From Actinomycetota bacterium (GTDB lineage Bacteria; Actinomycetota; Actinomycetes; Nanopelagicales; Nanopelagicaceae): a stretch of 13,244 nt of DNA. Location of the stretch: the NCBI GenBank assembly GCA_009698515.1, contig WLQA01000009.1, positions 1 through 13,244 on the forward strand. Reading direction: 5' to 3'. Shown piece by piece: positions 7,412 to 13,244 of the stretch (the stretch's first letter is position 1; each line of letters opens with the position of its first letter). The notes under the pieces were generated by a model. That model worked only from the letters and a program-made list of their open reading frames with translations. It was not told where the DNA came from and searched no databases. The translations under genes and the position numbers were made by a program.

Positions 7412-8907
7412 TTTGATCCTGCTAGCTTTGGTGCGAAATCAAGTAATGGCTTACCCCACTTAGCAAGCAATGCCGCTTCTAATGCGCCACCGACTAAGTA
7501 CATTCGATCATCTTTCATGGCAGGTGACATGATCTGGAAACCAACCGGCAGATTATCTTCTTCAGCTAATCCGCAAGGCAGGCTCATGCCGCCAATGCCA
7601 GCCATATTTACTGGAATAGTTGCAATGTCATTTAAATACATAGCAAGTGGATCATTGGATTTTTCACCAATTTTAAATGCTGTAGTTGGCGCAGTTGGTG
7701 AAACTAAAACATCACATTTTTCAAATGCGGCATCAAAATCTTGTTTAATTAAGGTGCGCACCTTTTGTGCACTTCCGTAATAAGCATCGTAATAACCAGA
7801 AGATAAAGCGTAGGTACCAAGAATGATGCGGCGCTTAACCTCGCGACCAAAACCTGCTTGGCGAGTTAAGTTCATAACCTCTTCGGCACCCTTTGCGCCA
7901 TCATCGCCAACTCGTAATCCAAATCGCATTGAATCAAAGCGGGCTAAGTTAGAGGAACATTCAGATGGTGCAATTAAGTAATAAGCAGCAAGTGCGTACT
8001 CAAAGTTTGGACAAGATACTTCAACAATTTCGGCGCCCAGCTTTACTAATTCAGCAACCGCTTCATTAAATTTATTCTCAACACCCTTTTGGTATCCCTC
8101 ACCAGCTAATTGCTTAACGATTCCAATTCGCAAACCCTTTACATCTTTTTTCTTAGCAGCTGCAACTACATCAGGAACAGCGTGATTAATGCTGGTTGAA
8201 TCCTTTGGATCAAAGCCAGCAATTGTTTGGTGCAATAACGCGGTATCTAAAACAGTTCGCGCACATGGACCTGCTTGATCTAATGAAGATGAAAATGCAA
8301 CTAGGCCATAACGTGAAACGCCGCCGTAGGTTGGTTTAACTCCAACTGTTCCAGTTACTGCAGCTGGTTGTCTGATGGAGCCACCAGTATCGGTACCAAT
8401 TGCAAGTGGTGCTTCAAATGCAGCAAGGGCTGCGGATGATCCGCCACCTGAGCCGCCAGGAATACGAGTTAAATCCCAAGGATTATGGGTTGGACCATAA
8501 GCTGAGTTTTCTGTTGATGAACCCATAGCGAACTCATCCATATTTGTTTTACCTAAAATAACAATTCCAGCATCTTTTAACTTTGTAACAACTGTTGCAT
8601 CGTATGGTGGGCGCCAACCTTCAAGCATCTTTGAGCCACAAGTTGTTGGTACACCTTTTTGTACTAATACATCTTTTAATGCAAGTGGTACACCAGCTAG
8701 TGGCGATAATTTCTCACCAGCTGCGCGTTTTTTATCAATGCTCTCTGCTTGCGCAATTGCACCTGCTTTATCAAGATGTAAAAAAGCATGAACATCTTTA
8801 TCTACCGCTTCAATTTGTGCATAATGTTGATTAGCAAGTTCAACTGCGCTGATCTCTTTTTTCGCAAGCGCATCAGACATTTGCGCTGCGGTATTACGAA
8901 TGCTCAT
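7408..8907 (-). CDS. gatA: Asp/Glu-tRNA amidotransferase subunit A (glutaminase)
   Basis: GatA hydrolyses glutamine and channels the ammonia to GatB within the cytoplasmic GatCAB complex. The 499 residues belong to the amidase-signature family. The Ser-cisSer-Lys triad is complete by spacing: Lys78 in PLALKDVL, Ser153 in GGSGGGSSAA, and nucleophile Ser177 in TDTGGSIRQPA. The substrate-side segments KPTYGGVSRYGLVAFSSSLD and GIGGMSLPCGL are also present. The ATG at 8907 shares one base with the gatC stop (TAATG), and the gene overlaps gatB by four bases, so the three subunits should be made together. The glycine-rich serine loop resembles actinobacterial GatA. Confidence 0.97.
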   Translation of the reverse strand: MSIRNTAAQMSDALAKKEISAVELANQHYAQIEAVDKDVHAFLHLDKAGAIAQAESIDKKRAAGEKLSPLAGVPLALKDVLVQKGVPTTCGSKMLEGWRPPYDATVVTKLKDAGIVILGKTNMDEFAMGSSTENSAYGPTHNPWDLTRIPGGSGGGSSAALAAFEAPLAIGTDTGGSIRQPAAVTGTVGVKPTYGGVSRYGLVAFSSSLDQAGPCARTVLDTALLHQTIAGFDPKDSTSINHAVPDVVAAAKKKDVKGLRIGIVKQLAGEGYQKGVENKFNEAVAELVKLGAEIVEVSCPNFEYALAAYYLIAPSECSSNLARFDSMRFGLRVGDDGAKGAEEVMNLTRQAGFGREVKRRIILGTYALSSGYYDAYYGSAQKVRTLIKQDFDAAFEKCDVLVSPTAPTTAFKIGEKSNDPLAMYLNDIATIPVNMAGIGGMSLPCGLAEEDNLPVGFQIMSPAMKDDRMYLVGGALEAALLAKWGKPLLDFAPKLAGSK

Positions 8908-9203
8908 TACTCTTCACCCAAAATTTGTGGGACTTTAAATCTTTGTTCAGCACTTGCCGGAGCACCAGATAAAGCATCTGTTGGTGAAAGACTTGGTACA
9001 ACAACATCTTCGCGAACTACATTGTTTACTGGAATTGGATGAGATGTTGGTGGCACATCTGCGCCTGCAACCTCTTGCACTCTGGCAACTGCGCCAAGAA
9101 TTACCTGCATCTCACCTGATAGGTGATCAAGTTCAGCATCGCTCATTTCAATACGAGCCAGCCTTGCCAGATTTGCTACTTCATCACGAGATATGCCGGA
9201 CAT
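8907..9203 (-). CDS. gatC: Asp/Glu-tRNA amidotransferase subunit C
   Basis: GatC is the small belt-like subunit that stabilises GatA-GatB. The 98 residues match the family: ISRDEVANLARLARIEMSDA at about 4-23 is the standard N-terminal helix, and the proline-rich middle includes DVPPTSHPIPVNNVVRED. The C-terminal half inserts between the A and B subunits in known structures. ATG at 9203 is chosen from the family N-terminus. No Shine-Dalgarno precedes it, but TAAGAT sits seven bases upstream, so translation may be leaderless. It is the first gene of gatC-gatA-gatB-ilvD and is divergent from the hydrolase 58 bases away. Confidence 0.94.
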   Translation of the reverse strand: MSGISRDEVANLARLARIEMSDAELDHLSGEMQVILGAVARVQEVAGADVPPTSHPIPVNNVVREDVVVPSLSPTDALSGAPASAEQRFKVPQILGEE

Positions 9204-9210
9204 ATGGACA

Positions 9211-9216
9211 ATCTTA
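9211..9216 (-). promoter_or_regulatory. Probable -10 box of gatC (leaderless)
   Basis: TAAGAT on the minus strand fits TANNNT and ends seven bases before the gatC ATG. The -35 region is poor (ATCTTG at spacing 17). No ribosome-binding site lies between this box and the ATG, which supports a transcript starting at or next to the start codon. Confidence 0.5.
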
Positions 9217-9248
9217 CTTCAATCCACACATAGCAAGATCCCAACCTT

Positions 9249-9254
9249 TAGGCT
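9249..9254 (+). promoter_or_regulatory. Probable -10 box of the serine hydrolase (leaderless)
   Basis: TAGGCT on the plus strand fits TANNNT and is followed by seven bases (TAAAGAC) and then ATG at 9262. There is no Shine-Dalgarno and no clear -35. It faces the opposite way from the gatC box, with their upstream regions overlapping. Confidence 0.45.
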
Positions 9255-9261
9255 TAAAGAC

Positions 9262-10422
9262 ATGAAGCGATTAATCAAAATCCTGCGTAACACCGTAATC
9301 TCATTATTAGTTATCTACTTAGCATTGTTTGGATTTTTAAAAGTGGTCCGCTATCCAGATCCACTTGCCACAATTAAATTAGGTTTGGCGCCAGCATCAA
9401 AGACACCCACCTTGTTGCCATGGCATGTAATTGATCCGGCAACTGCTCCAATTAATCTGCCAACTGCAGTTGAAAAAATGCCAGCAGAGGTTATGTATAA
9501 AAAAGAAACATTGACATGGGATAAATGGTTAACCGCAACTGATTCAAATGCATTTTTAGTTATCCGAAATGGCGTACTGACTCACGAGTGGTACAAAGAT
9601 GGCGTAACGCAAAGTTCACAACTTCCTTCCTACTCAGTTGCCAAGACCATGACCTCAATCATGATTGGGCAATTAATCAATCAAGGAAAGATTAAAGAGA
9701 GTGATTACTTTGTTAATTACTTCCCAGATTTAAAAACTGGAACTACCTTCGATAAGGTAACAATTCAAAGTTTGCTTGATATGCAAGCTGGCGTTGGCGT
9801 ATCTGATAACTACCCATCTGGCCCATCTGGTTGGGGCGTTGCCATTGCCCAGATGTATGCATCTACTGATGTTGATTGGTTCTTAAAAAATAATCGAAAG
9901 ATGTCATTTGATCCAGGTACTAAATCTGAATACATGAGCGTTGATACCCAAATGCTAGGCATGATTATTAAAAAGGTTACCAACATGAAGGTGGCTGATT
10001 ACTTTAGTAAAAATGTTTGGCAACCAGCCGGTGCTAAGTATCCAGCAACCTGGAATGTGGACCATATTGGTGGAACGGAAAAAACCTTCTGCTGCTTTAA
10101 TGCTTCCGCAATTGATTATGCAAAAATAGGTATGTTAATTCTTAATGGTGGCTATGCCGGGCCAAATAAAATAATTGATAAAACATGGCTTACTCGAATG
10201 ACTACGCCAGTTACAAAATTAGATCGCAATTGGGGTTATGGCGCCCAGGTTTGGCATCCATATCCTGGAATAACAATGGCACTTGGTTTGCACGGACAAT
10301 TTATCTTTGTAAATCCAGCAACTAGAACTGTGATTGTTAAGTTAAGTGATAATCCAACTGATTCAGATCATGAATCCGATACTGCAAAGGTATTACTAGA
10401 TATCTCTAACTTAAAGAGTTAG
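9262..10422 (+). CDS. Membrane-anchored serine hydrolase, class C beta-lactamase / NylB-like
   Basis: The 386-residue protein belongs to the serine beta-lactamase/penicillin-binding-like hydrolases, closest in style to 6-aminohexanoate-dimer hydrolase (NylB) and esterase relatives. Basic residues (MKRLIKILRN) precede one hydrophobic segment at about 11-27, so it is a signal anchor or uncleaved signal with the catalytic domain outside the membrane. The nucleophile motif SVAK is at 125-128 (Ser125, Lys128), the second motif is YMS at 224-226 (Tyr224), and HGQ at 344-346 is in the third-motif position. FCCFNASAIDYAKIG (277-291) resembles the segment before the C-terminal strand in NylB-like proteins. 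The substrate is unknown: peptide, ester or amide cleavage are all possible. I prefer ATG 9262 over ATG 9193, which would add 23 unconvincing residues before the anchor and run into gatC. It is the only plus-strand gene and its stop overlaps that of obgE. Codon use resembles the neighbours. Confidence 0.85.
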   Translation: MKRLIKILRNTVISLLVIYLALFGFLKVVRYPDPLATIKLGLAPASKTPTLLPWHVIDPATAPINLPTAVEKMPAEVMYKKETLTWDKWLTATDSNAFLVIRNGVLTHEWYKDGVTQSSQLPSYSVAKTMTSIMIGQLINQGKIKESDYFVNYFPDLKTGTTFDKVTIQSLLDMQAGVGVSDNYPSGPSGWGVAIAQMYASTDVDWFLKNNRKMSFDPGTKSEYMSVDTQMLGMIIKKVTNMKVADYFSKNVWQPAGAKYPATWNVDHIGGTEKTFCCFNASAIDYAKIGMLILNGGYAGPNKIIDKTWLTRMTTPVTKLDRNWGYGAQVWHPYPGITMALGLHGQFIFVNPATRTVIVKLSDNPTDSDHESDTAKVLLDISNLKS

Positions 10423-11888
10423 CTATCTTGTTCAACCCGCGGATCTCTTGGGTTCGCGGTGTTGTACTCCCATTGCATTTCAATCTCATCATCACTTAAT
10501 TGATCAACATCATCATTTAAATCCATACGCCATGGCGTTGATAAACGAAGATCTTCACCACGAGGACCGGCTAGTAACTCAGCTCCTGCTTCAATACTTG
10601 GCTCCCAATCAAAGATAACTGCGTCATCGCCAATACCAATTCGTACCTCATCGCCAGCTTTGGCACCTTGTTTAAATAACTCTTTTTCTACGCCGTATGA
10701 GGCAAGGCGATCTGCTAAATAACCAATCGCTTCGGCATTACCAAAATCAGTTTGTTTTACCCATCGTTGTGGTTTGTCACCAATTACATTAAATGTGCCA
10801 TCGGTATTTGCAATAACTTTAAAGCCCTTGTCATCAACGGCAACTGGGCGAAGCACAATACGTGTGGTCTCTTGCGCCTTTTGATCCTTGCGAACTTTTT
10901 GCACAATCTGTGCCATCGCATAAATTAATTCCTGCATACCTTCGCGGCTGGCAGCTGATACTTGAAAAACTGGAAAGCCAAGTGCTTCTAATGTTGGTTG
11001 CACCATATCGGCCATAGCTTTGCCATCTGGTAAATCGATTTTATTAAGCGCAATAATTCTTGGGCGATCTGAAAGTCCGCCGTATAACTTTAACTCCTCT
11101 TCAATTACATCAAAATCTTTAATTGGATCTCGGTCAGTTTCTAAAGTGCCACAATCTAAAACATGAACTAACGCGGCGCATCGTTCTACATGTCGCAAGA
11201 ATTCATGGCCTAAACCCTTACCTTCACTTGCACCTGGAATTAATCCAGGAACATCTGCTGCGGTAAAGCGAGTATCTCCTGCTTGTACAACACCAAGGTT
11301 TGGTACCAAAGTTGTAAATGGATATTCAGCAATCTTGGGACGAGCAGCTGACATTGCTGCAATTAATGAGGATTTACCAGCACTTGGATAACCAACTAAG
11401 CCAATATCGGCAACGCTCTTTAACTCTAAAAATAATGTTCGGGTCTCACCTGGTTCACCAAGAAGTGCAAAACCTGGTGCGCGACGTTTTGAGTTAGCAA
11501 GTCCAGCATTTCCTAATCCGCCCTTGCCACCTTGCGCCGCCATAAATCTGGTGCCGTAACCAACCAAATCTGCAATCACTTCACCATTTGCATCTTTAAC
11601 AACTGTGCCATTTGGTACACCTAAAATTAAATCTTTACCTTCTGCGCCATTATTAAAATCTCCAGCACCTTGCTTGCCATCGGTACCAGTTCGGTGGGGT
11701 GAATGGTGAAAATCTAAAAGTGTTGTGACATCTGGATCTACAACTAAAACAACATCGCCACCACGACCACCATTAGCGCCATCTGGTCCGCCTAGTGGTT
11801 TAAATTTTTCACGGTGCACAGAAACACAACCATCGCCACCTTTACCGGCGCTAGCATGCAGAGTTACGCGATCAACAAATGAGGCCAC
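10419..11888 (-). CDS. obgE: GTPase ObgE/CgtA
   Basis: Obg is a ribosome-associated GTPase involved in late assembly of the 50S subunit and in stress and growth control. The 489 residues show three domains. The glycine-rich Obg fold (1-158) begins MASFVDRVTLHASAGKGGDG. The G domain has G1 GYPSAGKSS (166-174), G3 DVPGLI (212-217), G4 NKID (282-285) and G5 SAAS (311-314). The C-terminal OCT domain spans about 341-430. A tail of about 59 residues, acidic toward its end (DLNDDVDQLSDDEIE), follows, and such tails vary among actinobacteria. The start is GTG at 11888, with AAAGGAG at 11894-11900 five bases upstream. It follows rpmA, but a terminator lies between them and I see no clear promoter of its own, so it may rely on readthrough. 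It converges on the hydrolase with overlapping stops. Confidence 0.97.
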   Translation of the reverse strand: MASFVDRVTLHASAGKGGDGCVSVHREKFKPLGGPDGANGGRGGDVVLVVDPDVTTLLDFHHSPHRTGTDGKQGAGDFNNGAEGKDLILGVPNGTVVKDANGEVIADLVGYGTRFMAAQGGKGGLGNAGLANSKRRAPGFALLGEPGETRTLFLELKSVADIGLVGYPSAGKSSLIAAMSAARPKIAEYPFTTLVPNLGVVQAGDTRFTAADVPGLIPGASEGKGLGHEFLRHVERCAALVHVLDCGTLETDRDPIKDFDVIEEELKLYGGLSDRPRIIALNKIDLPDGKAMADMVQPTLEALGFPVFQVSAASREGMQELIYAMAQIVQKVRKDQKAQETTRIVLRPVAVDDKGFKVIANTDGTFNVIGDKPQRWVKQTDFGNAEAIGYLADRLASYGVEKELFKQGAKAGDEVRIGIGDDAVIFDWEPSIEAGAELLAGPRGEDLRLSTPWRMDLNDDVDQLSDDEIEMQWEYNTANPRDPRVEQDS

Positions 11889-11930
11889 GTTAACTCCTTT
11901 CCTAAATTAACCTTTAAAAGTAAACCATTA

Positions 11931-11962
11931 AAACAAAAATGGGCCCGCGGTAAGCGGACCCA
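11931..11962 (-). terminator. Rho-independent terminator after rplU-rpmA
   Basis: On the minus strand, TGGGTCCGC (11962-11954) pairs with GCGGGCCCA (11948-11940) in nine pairs with one G-U, around the loop TTACC. TTTTTGTTT follows at 11939-11931. It lies 23 bases after the rpmA stop and about 43 before the obgE start, so it separates the ribosomal-protein pair from obgE. Confidence 0.9.
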
Positions 11963-11985
11963 CTATTAATACTTTTTCCGCTTTA

Positions 11986-12240
11986 TTAAGCGACTGGCAC
12001 AATATTTACAACGCGACGACCGCGAGCGCGACCGAATTCAACTGAACCACCTTGTAGTGCAAATAATGTGTCATCTTTTCCGATGCCAACATTCTTGCCT
12101 GGGTGGAAGTATGTTCCGCGTTGGCGAACCAAAATTTCTCCGCCTTTAACTACCTGTCCAGCAAAACGCTTAATGCCAAGGTACTGCGCATTGGAGTCGC
12201 GACCATTTCGTGTTGAGGAGACACCCTTTTTACTTGCCAT
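11986..12240 (-). CDS. rpmA: 50S ribosomal protein L27 (bL27)
   Basis: L27 reaches towards the peptidyl-transferase centre of the large ribosomal subunit. The 84-residue protein is full length and begins MASKKGVSSTRNGRDSNAQY, the usual direct start without the cleaved extension found in Firmicutes. GIKRFAGQVVKGGEILVRQR and the conserved RGTYFHPGKNVGIGKDDTLF follow. It starts 16 bases after rplU. The preceding GGGACGG is a poor and distant ribosome-binding site, so coupling with rplU is likely. A strong terminator follows the stop. Confidence 0.97.
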   Translation of the reverse strand: MASKKGVSSTRNGRDSNAQYLGIKRFAGQVVKGGEILVRQRGTYFHPGKNVGIGKDDTLFALQGGSVEFGRARGRRVVNIVPVA

Positions 12241-12256
12241 TTATTTGCACCGTCCC

Positions 12257-12565
12257 TTATTTATTAATTCCAGTAATTTTTACACGAGTTAATTTTGAAC
12301 GGTATCCCTGACGACGGCGATATCCGGTTTTGTTCTTGTAACGAAGAATCGCAATCTTTGGACCCTTTTGCTCTGCCAAAATTTCGCCAGTCACCTTTAC
12401 AGATGAAAGCGCTTTTGGATCTGCAGTTACATCAGCACCATCTACAAGTAGAACTGCTGGAAAAGTTACAGATGAACCAACGGCAGCATCGATGCGATCT
12501 ACAACCAGGGTTTCACCAACTGAAACCTTCTCTTGGCGTCCGCCAGCTTTAACAATCGCGTACAC
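12257..12565 (-). CDS. rplU: 50S ribosomal protein L21 (bL21)
   Basis: L21 is a 23S-rRNA-binding protein of the large ribosomal subunit. The 102 residues are the usual length. The family features are all present: MYAIVKAGGRQEKVSVGETL at 1-20, and near the C-terminus ILRYKNKTGYRRRQGYRSKL with its many Arg and Lys, typical of rRNA binding. The start is GTG at 12565, with AAGGAG at 12572-12577 six bases upstream. It is expressed from the promoter at 12625-12653, through a 5' UTR of roughly 50 bases carrying a small inverted repeat, and it is co-transcribed with rpmA. Confidence 0.97.
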   Translation of the reverse strand: MYAIVKAGGRQEKVSVGETLVVDRIDAAVGSSVTFPAVLLVDGADVTADPKALSSVKVTGEILAEQKGPKIAILRYKNKTGYRRRQGYRSKLTRVKITGINK

Positions 12566-12594
12566 GTTGTGCTCCTTGAGTCTAAGTATCTAAA

Positions 12595-12616
12595 TGTCCA
12601 GAATCTTTAATGGACA
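12595..12616 (-). repeat. Inverted repeat in the rplU 5' UTR
   Basis: On the minus strand TGTCCA (12616-12611) and TGGACA (12600-12595) form a perfect six-base inverted repeat around ten bases. It begins about two bases after the predicted transcription start and ends about 18 bases before the rplU Shine-Dalgarno. It could be a small leader hairpin, or chance. Confidence 0.4.
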
Positions 12617-12624
12617 GGGGTGTA

Positions 12625-12653
12625 AGGGTAGAGATTCCGCTGGTTTGGGTCAA
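12625..12653 (-). promoter_or_regulatory. Sigma70-type promoter of rplU-rpmA
   Basis: On the minus strand the -35 TTGACC (12653-12648) and the -10 TACCCT (12630-12625) are separated by exactly 17 bases, close to the consensus for the actinobacterial housekeeping sigma factor. Transcription should start near 12618. The -35 sits in the inverted repeat CAAACC/GGTTTG (12642-12656). The promoter lies right after the RNase E/G stop codon. Confidence 0.8.
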
Positions 12654-12673
12654 ACCGAGGCGGGATCTCGTGA

Positions 12674-13244
12674 TTAATTTGTGCTGATAACTCCGGTACT
12701 AACTGCCCGGCGACCTTTACGGCGACCGGTTTCAACTACTACCTCAGATTTTGGAGTTTGTTCAACAACATCATTACTTTCAGATTCATCATCTGAATTT
12801 TCATCTGAATTTTCATCAGAATCTTCATCTAACTCTTTTTCAGCCTTAGATGTCTTAGCAAAGCGTTGTTCCATATCCTTTTCTAGCGCAACCTTATTTA
12901 CAGGTTCTGCATGAATATGAATTCCACGTCCACCACAACTTTCACAAGTTGTTGAGAAAGCTTCAATTAATCCTTGACCAACACGTTTGCGTGTCATTTG
13001 TACTAAGCCAAGTGAGGTTACTTCAGCTACTTGATGCTTGGTGCGATCGCGACCTAAACATTCAACTAATCTACGAAGAACTTGTTCCCGGTTTGATTCA
13101 AGTGTCATATCAATAAAGTCGATCACGATAATTCCACCCATATCGCGCAGGCGAAGTTGACGTGCAATTTCCTCTGCCGCTTCTAGGTTATTTTTCGTAA
13201 CAGTTTCTTCTAGGTTTCCACCCTTACCAATAAATTTACCGGTG
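12674..13244 (-). CDS. Ribonuclease E/G, C-terminal part (5' end outside window)
   Basis: RNase E/G endonucleases cut single-stranded RNA in mRNA decay and in rRNA/tRNA maturation. The visible 189 residues continue through the right edge. They start with TGKFIGKGG, directly after the place where the first catalytic Asp would be, and run through LEETVTKNNLEAAEEIARQL and GGIIVIDFIDM. The first Asp of IDFIDM matches magnesium ligand Asp346 of E. coli RNase E. The zinc-link motif is CESC (visible residues 100-103), 58 residues further on, the same spacing as in E. coli. The C-terminus is a short acidic tail with SDEN-type repeats, then a basic RRKGRR patch, with no long scaffold region. ATG 13141 is internal, not the start. 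Whether to call it rne or rng cannot be decided from this part. rplU follows behind its own promoter. Confidence 0.93.
   Translation of the reverse strand, partial: TGKFIGKGGNLEETVTKNNLEAAEEIARQLRLRDMGGIIVIDFIDMTLESNREQVLRRLVECLGRDRTKHQVAEVTSLGLVQMTRKRVGQGLIEAFSTTCESCGGRGIHIHAEPVNKVALEKDMEQRFAKTSKAEKELDEDSDENSDENSDDESESNDVVEQTPKSEVVVETGRRKGRRAVSTGVISTN
12790..12829 (-). repeat. Short in-frame 12-bp tandem repeat in the RNase E/G tail
   Basis: The plus-strand unit CATCTGAATTTT occurs twice exactly (12790-12801 and 12802-12813). A degenerate third copy and a partial fourth follow. In the minus-strand frame it encodes SDENSDEN-type acidic residues. Since 12 is a multiple of three, copy changes would keep the frame. 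Confidence 0.8.

Noticed and set aside
9193..9261. Longer start of the serine hydrolase at ATG 9193
   Set aside because: It adds 23 residues before an otherwise typical signal-anchor start and overlaps the gatC start. No ribosome-binding site supports it, and a -10-like box sits inside the extra stretch.
10436..10464. Inverted-repeat-like CCGCG...CGCGG and AACCC...GGGTT near the obgE 3' end as a terminator for the hydrolase
   Set aside because: The two pairings are short and cross each other. They lie in coding sequence and lack a convincing U tract.
11889..11930. Promoter directly before obgE (TACTTT at 11922-11917)
   Set aside because: No -35-like element lies at a suitable distance; 17 bases up is the terminator stem. 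The stretch is generally AT-rich, so a -10-like match is expected by chance.
12674..13141. A separate 155-aa gene starting at ATG 13141
   Set aside because: The reading frame stays open to the window edge and the extra 34 codons match conserved RNase E/G sequence, so the ATG is internal.
1..13244. Mobile elements, CRISPR, tRNA/rRNA genes, defence or biosynthetic clusters
   Set aside because: I saw no transposase, integrase, long direct or terminal repeats, spaced repeats or RNA-gene signatures. Nearly every base is accounted for by core genes.

Overview
This window reads as compact chromosomal core from an AT-leaning actinobacterium. The protein families and gene orders (ilvB-ilvN-ilvC-serA, gatC-gatA-gatB, rne/rng-rplU-rpmA-obg) are the ones seen in actinobacteria such as Mycobacterium. 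The low GC, one- to four-base gene overlaps and tiny intergenic gaps point to a small streamlined genome, most like the planktonic freshwater acI group (Nanopelagicales). That placement is inference from style, not from a search. No mobile element, CRISPR array, tRNA or rRNA is visible.

All genes but one lie on the minus strand, so transcription runs from right to left. From the right edge: the 3' part of an RNase E/G gene; a strong sigma70-type promoter and a short 5' UTR; rplU-rpmA (ribosomal L21 and L27); a rho-independent terminator; obgE. Then comes the only plus-strand gene, a membrane-anchored NylB-like serine hydrolase that meets obgE tail to tail and starts 58 bp from the divergent gatC.

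The left two thirds form two linked blocks. gatC-gatA-gatB encode the amidotransferase that makes Gln-tRNA(Gln) and/or Asn-tRNA(Asn), and ilvD (dihydroxy-acid dehydratase) follows nine bases after gatB. After a 230-bp control region come ilvB-ilvN-ilvC-serA (acetolactate synthase large and small subunits, ketol-acid reductoisomerase, phosphoglycerate dehydrogenase). With ilvD they cover the common valine/isoleucine steps up to the 2-keto acids, plus the entry to serine synthesis.

The most informative non-coding element is the ilvB leader at about 4012-4172. It holds a 24-codon peptide with a VVVVII run, mutually exclusive antiterminator and terminator hairpins, and a U tract: classical ribosome-mediated attenuation. 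The leader peptide seems to start at the first transcribed base (no Shine-Dalgarno, a -10-like box six bases before the ATG). The same leaderless pattern appears at ilvD, gatC and the hydrolase. I see no new multi-gene system here; the interest is in compact regulation.
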